NCBI GenBank assembly: GCA_014529385.2
Contig: CM043942.1
Coordinates: 108,579,141-108,643,140, forward strand
Direction of reading: 5' to 3'
DNA from: Adiantum capillus-veneris
Taxonomy: Eukaryota; Streptophyta; Polypodiopsida; Polypodiales; Pteridaceae
DNA: 64,000 bases
Part shown: piece after piece, positions 59,238 to 64,000 of the stretch
Position numbering within the stretch: position 1 is the first letter of the stretch
Layout of the letters: each line of letters opens with the position of its first letter
Program-made: the position numbers and the translations under genes
Notes under the pieces: model-generated
Told to the model about the DNA's origin: nothing
Seen by the model: only the letters and a program-made list of their open reading frames with translations
Database searches by the model: none

Positions 59238-60450
59238 TGAAGGTTTTCTAAACCCATCCCATGCCTCTTTTCCATCCAATGCATGAATAGGCACCCTTGC
59301 CTCCTCTCCTAAACTAGCCAACTAGCCCCTACCTTTGAAGCATTGGTTGATATAGTTTTGCAGCCTCAGAAATGCTACCATGATGCAATTACATGGCCCA
59401 TCTTGATGCAGGCTTATGAGTGATGGGTAATCCTCCCCACTAGCATAATTCTCAACATTGGTTCAACACTTTCTATATTAGTTATGAACCCCTAGTATTC
59501 ACCAAGAATTTACCGTATTCATGTGACACACTTCTATAAGCATCAAACCCCTCAGTAAGAATCAAATCTTCAAAGAAATTGCTACATGGAAAATAATTTG
59601 CAAGATCAAAGATTTCATATATTCAAGCCATAGCGCTTGTTGTTGATGGGGGCTTTTCACAAGCCAAGCTCCCATACCCCTCTTCTCTCGTCCCCACCCC
59701 ATGAAAACCCCCTCTTAGGGAGGGAGTGATAAAAAGCATTGGAAAAAGTAAGAAAAAAATAAAGTATGATTATGTAAATATATAAGAAAGGTAAAATAAG
59801 CCACCTCATGCCTGCGGGGTAGCCCATCCCCACCTTGCCTCCTTTTCCTTCACTGTTGCCCCGCCGTGTGTCCCTTTTCCTCTCCTCCACTCAAAAGGTC
59901 AACCCCCTCTCTCTTCCCCTTGTCCTTTCTCCTTTCTCTCTCCCCTCAATCTACCCCACCTCTCACCAATAATGCACCCTAACTCACATGCAACTTACCC
60001 TATCTTCCAAAATAGTATACCCCACCCCCTCTTTCTCTCTCCTATCATATCCCATGACCCAAATACCCCCCCCTCTCTCTAAAGGGCACCATGTCTCTTG
60101 TCTTGTAACTAAATAACCTCCCCCACACTCACACACACTCAGTTTCACTGAAAAAGGTGCCCACAGACCCATCCCCACCCGGTGGTTACCTGATTTTTCT
60201 TGTGTTCACACACATCTGCACACATATTCACCTTTGAACACACTCCCCTCTCTACCCTCTTGTAATTACTTTATTCTCCATGTCACCTCTCACTTTTTTT
60301 TCATCAACCCATCTCTCTCTCTTAGTCTCTCTCTCACGAGACTACTGTTCTGGCACATATACACACAGCCAGACAAGTGGGGCCCACAGTCACATGGCCT
60401 ATGTAGATAATGATTTCTTCATTTTTAAATTCTAGAATTTCTCCCCCCTC
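58838..60450. other. Anonymous DNA with poly-G and (GA)n
   Basis: It contains a G run and (GA)n at about 59187-59234 and CT-rich sequence from 59,640. No gene was recognised. The left LTR boundary of the fourth element probably lies in the second half (TGTTGATGGGGGC near 59,640 is one candidate). Confidence 0.4.
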
Positions 60451-60456
60451 CTCCCC

Positions 60457-60464
60457 TATATAAA
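60457..60464 (+). promoter_or_regulatory. TATA box, likely promoter of element 4
   Basis: CCCCTATATAAAGAGGGG is a textbook plant TATA context, preceded by a pyrimidine-rich region. It lies 1.6 kb upstream of the gag ATG at 62058 and presumably belongs to the 5' LTR. Confidence 0.5.
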
Positions 60465-60941
60465 GAGGGGTCACCATCACACTAAGGACACAACATCACC
60501 AAAGAACACACTATGCACTGTGTGTGCCTAGTGCACACACACACACCCACACCATCACCATCACCATCACCGCAATCACCATGCTTGTCTTGAGCATGAC
60601 CTCTACACCCTTGGCTATGGAAGATGAAGGGCAACTAAATGAAGGATGATGGCCATAATCCTCGTGCGAGTCTTCGCCATCAACTCCCACCTATCCGCCA
60701 TGTGCTCTACCACTCTCTCCCTTCTCATTCCCCTACCCTATGCTCCCCATTTCATCGCCTAATTCTCTAAATAAAGCTTGAGGTTTTGTGAGTATGTTTT
60801 CTTGCAATGTTTTGCCCATGTGAGGTGTGCGGAATCGCCACCTAGTCTTGTGTTTTGGAGTGAGCTTGTGTATGTGTGAAGGGTGTGCGGACTCGCCATC
60901 CTTTTGTGGTGCCTAAGTACTAAGCCGCTATACCCCCTCCC

Positions 60942-60989
<48 letters not shown>

Positions 60990-62057
60990 ACTTGATCTCA
61001 TTCCCTTTCCTCTTCATCATTACTCCCAAGCATCCATCTCTCTTGGATGAAAACTTTGTTATGGTGGTGTGTTGTTTGCGTCCTAGCCGCTGAAGCTAGG
61101 TGGTGCCCCCTGTTTGCTTTACCATGACAGGCTCGAGGCGCGCCATTCGGTCCCCGGTGTTTTAGAGGCCGTCGGGGGTTCGGGGTTCGATTTGTTCCCG
61201 TCATGCCCCCACTGAGGATCTTTTCATGAAACCCTTTAGTTTACAAGACTGAAACCCCTAAACTATTGTGAATGGATGAATGGCTAGCAGGATTTGCTAA
61301 TTGGACGACAGAAGAAGAAGAGCTCCAAGCACAACTAGACGAACTCCGCATCTCCATCGAAGCTCGAGTGCCAGGCGTAACGGTAATCGATTTGCAGTGG
61401 GAGAGTCAACCAACACGCCAAACCTAGTGGATATACATAGGCCAAGTGCCAAGAAGAAGAAGGAGAAGGTCGAAACCATGTCCGCAACCTACAACCAACC
61501 CACAACAACAAAATGGAAGGAGCTCTACAAAATAGAGAATCAACACTATTCTACTTTGAGAATCGGGTAACTCAAGTCACCGAGGTAATTACCACAGTCA
61601 GTTTTCAAGTCGCACCTGATGCTGCAGCACAGATAACGGAAGCATTGGCTCACACTCTCACTAGAGAAACTAGAGATCTACTGAGTTTGTTTTCAGGAAA
61701 GAACACCACCCTCTCCCACAAGCTTGGACAGTGACTAAGCACCTCTAAGCTTCACATGAATCAGTACAACCTACCTTAAGACAGATCACACATACCAACA
61801 CGTATACACTCAATCAAGGTAATACAGGATTTGAAGGCTCACTACCAGCACGTCATTGACACCATGCCGGGTGGGGAGCGGTTTTTGGAGGTTCTGGCAT
61901 CAGATCAACCATTTGTCTTACCTTTGGTACAAGGCAATGTACCGTTTGAAGTTTTAATCTATGTCCTAGTATAAGAGGGTATACACGCCTCCTTGTAAAG
62001 AAGAAAAAAACTTTTGCAAGTTAAGCAGTGTGTCTTTCTAGCTCTCTCTCAGTAATC
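60465..62057 (+). other. Element 4 leader, including broken upstream frames
   Basis: It includes a (CT)n run at about 60943-60982 and a GC-rich block at about 61130-61205. The frame MDEWLAGFANWTTEEEELQA from 61273 is helical and charged and breaks after about 50 codons. Further short frames run to 61734. The LTR/PBS boundary could not be fixed. These frames may be the remains of a Gag N-terminal region or a separate upstream ORF. Confidence 0.4.
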
Positions 62058-64000
62058 ATGGCAAGTGTAGCATTTTCAACATTTAAAGGAAAGAAGGGGG
62101 AGGATTTGGTAACAGACTTCCTAGATGACTTTGAAGTAGCATGTGTAGTGAGCAACAAAGATACGTAAGAATCCCGGGTTAGAATCTTTAAGCATCTCAT
62201 GAAGCTAGAAGCTAGATCATGGTACAATGCACTTCCACAAGCAACCAAGGATGACTGGGAACCCTTAAAAACCGCTTTTAAGAGGCGCTTTGGAGGAGGT
62301 ACCACTTCAGAAAAGTTGTGGGACAAGTTGAGAGACTTGAAGCAGGAGGGTCTTTTAGAATATGCCACCTATGAGTCCAAATTTGTGGATTTGTGGGAAC
62401 GGTGGGTTGAGTCACTGGCTAGAAGGGAAGCTGCACCCGATTTCCTAAAAAAAGATCGGTTCACGCATGGCTTATGGCCGCTTCTCAAGGAGAAGGTGAA
62501 AGGTAGATTCCCGGCTACGTACGAGTTAGCCGTTGAGATTGCTCGCCTTAAGGACAAGAAGCTGCGAATGAAAGCCAAAGAAACCGAGTCAACAGAAACA
62601 ACAACATCACGTCGACCAGCAACTACGACAACCACCATTCCACCACCACCACTAGCTCTTGGGGTAAGAGATGACCAACAAGATATGTTGGCCCATATTA
62701 CTGACCAACTGCAGAATTTGTCTGTCCACTTAATACAGCAAGGGAGGAGTCAAGAAAGAGATCAAGACCCTGGAAGAGCACGACGACAAAACAGAGAGTA
62801 TCATTGCTACAACTGCGGAGAAGATGGTCACGATATGTACTATTGCCCCAAACCACGACAAAACTATAATAGAGGAGGTAGGAGGAACCAATTGTCACCC
62901 CCTAGAGAAAGAACACCCCCACCCCGAGCACCAACCCCACCAACACAAATTCTACGTCCACCCCAGACACCACTACAAGCATCCATTCCACCTCTTCCAC
63001 CAGCCCCACCACCTGATCGCCCTGTAAACATCATAAGGCCAGAAGAGAAAGGAAAAGCCGTAGTAGTGGATCCACCCAGAGCAAAGGAGAGGGACAAGGG
63101 TAAGGAGAAGGTAACCTTTTTAGAACCACTTGAGGCCATGACTGTGAAAAGAGCTAGGAGGGAGAAGGCTACACAATTAGATGATGAGAGAAGAATGAGA
63201 GGAGAAACTAGCAAGAGGCCATCCAGGCCACGACGGAAATTGGGCATCACCGACTTCCAGCTAGGGGAAAGTTCAAAGCCCTATGATCTAACATTGGATG
63301 TGGCAGAGCAAGGACCGAAGATTACATGGCCACAACTGCTACATCTTGTACCTAAAGTAAGGCGACAATGGTCTAAAATGGTAAGTACAAGACGCTCCAA
63401 AACAAAGGTAGCCGGAGCAATTTCGGGATGCAACATGGATGACATCCTTCCAATTGTCGACGTAAACATAAAAGGAAAGAGGGTTGGAAACACCTACATT
63501 GATGGAGGTGCACAAATCTGTGTAATGAGCGAAGCTATGATGCTTCGATTAGGGCTCGAGGTTGACAGGCCTTCTCCATGCAAGGCAAAGATGGCAAACA
63601 ACGCAAAAGTAAAGTGTGTGGGTGTGGTAAGTGCCGTGAAAATCAAAGCTTTCAACACTGAGGTAGAGGTAGATGTTTTTGTAATGCCTACTAAGAGGGA
63701 GGGCTATCCACTAATTTTGGGAAGGCCATGGTTGATGGCCATGAAGGCAAAACAGGACTGGGGTACTGGCCTTCTACGCATGACCGGTAAGAAAGGGGAG
63801 ACAATCTAATACGACATGAGGATTGGCAAGCAGAAGCAAGTGAATCTGGAAACATCGGCAGATGAAACCACTAGCGAATCTTCCAGTTCTGAGGAGGAGA
63901 CCACATCCATCGACGAAAGTGACAGTTCCATTGATGTGATGGGTATCATTATGAAGGATCCACAAAGGGTAAGCACAACTGGTGATCCATCACCAAAAGG
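62058..64000 (+). pseudogene. gag: Element 4 Gag-protease, partial, runs off the window
   Basis: From ATG 62058 (MASVAFSTFKGKKGEDLVTD), one frame continues to the window end, interrupted by TAA at 62166 and TAA at 63807. The gag domain has LEARSWYNALPQATKDDWEP, LKTAFKRRFGGG and LRDLKQEGLLEYATYESKF. A single canonical zinc knuckle follows (CYNCGEDGHDMYYC, about 62,808), then a Pro-rich and Lys/Arg-rich linker. Protease has TYIDGGAQICVMSEAMMLRL (about 63,500) and PLILGRPWLMAMKAKQDWG (63,710). An acidic Ser/Glu linker follows (SESSSSEEETTSIDESD). RT would lie beyond 64,000. The family is distinct from elements 1-3 but shares the DGGA protease and acidic linker. Confidence 0.85.

Noticed and set aside
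61130-61210. tRNA gene suggested by GGTTCGATTT-like sequence
   Set aside because: No acceptor stem or anticodon arm could be folded around it by eye; it is probably leader or LTR sequence of element 4.

Overview
This window looks like repeat-dominated nuclear DNA of a land plant, most likely a fern. Several degraded fragments of PLS-type pentatricopeptide (PPR) proteins carry the repetitive phrasing typical of the very large fern and lycophyte PPR families (for example ALVDMYAKCG and VTSWNALI). Most of the rest is LTR retrotransposons of the plant Ty3/gypsy and Ty1/copia groups, with very long GA, CT, AC and AT microsatellites. No bacterial signal and no clearly intact host gene was found. 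The fern assignment is an inference.

Layout. 1-6.7 kb: PPR pseudogene fragments on both strands, dominated by a decayed minus-strand PPR tandem array. 6.7-9.6 kb: minisatellites and microsatellites, including a near-palindromic AT/AC/GT block, around a possible membrane-protein gene fragment. 9.7-10.9 kb: decayed Ty3 protease-RT fragment. 11,735-25,309 (minus): element 1, a complete but mutated 13.6-kb Ty3/gypsy element with two LTRs, a tRNA-Asp-type PBS, a PPT and a GGTGG target duplication. 27.1-29.5 kb (minus): 5' part of a Ty1/copia element. 29.5-37.5 kb: mostly anonymous DNA with LTR-like scraps, a PPR scrap and a perfect hairpin. 37.5-39.7 kb (minus): unfamiliar acidic ORFs behind an 18/18 tRNA-Trp PBS. 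39.7-55.6 kb (minus): element 3, an older Ty3 gag-pol relic split by element 2 (45,563-54,561, plus), a young 9.0-kb non-autonomous relative of element 1 flanked by ACAGG. 55.7-59.3 kb: low-complexity DNA, a possible two-exon gene remnant and a long foldback. 60.4-64.0 kb (plus): promoter region and gag-protease of a fourth Ty3 element that runs off the window.

The most interesting signal is in the architecture of elements 1 and 3. Both place a second retropepsin-like domain with a canonical DTGA motif downstream of integrase, followed by a basic tail with repeated W(V/I)PK motifs. The usual gag-proximal protease has DGGA or DNGA instead. Element 1 also carries an intact 140-codon sense ORF between pol and the 3' LTR, with its own TATA-like box and an internal polypurine tract directly after the pol stop. 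Element 2 has lost RT, RNase H, integrase and the second protease by an in-frame deletion that keeps the W(V/I)PK tail fused to Gag-protease. These observations come from translation and comparison by eye; no database search was possible.
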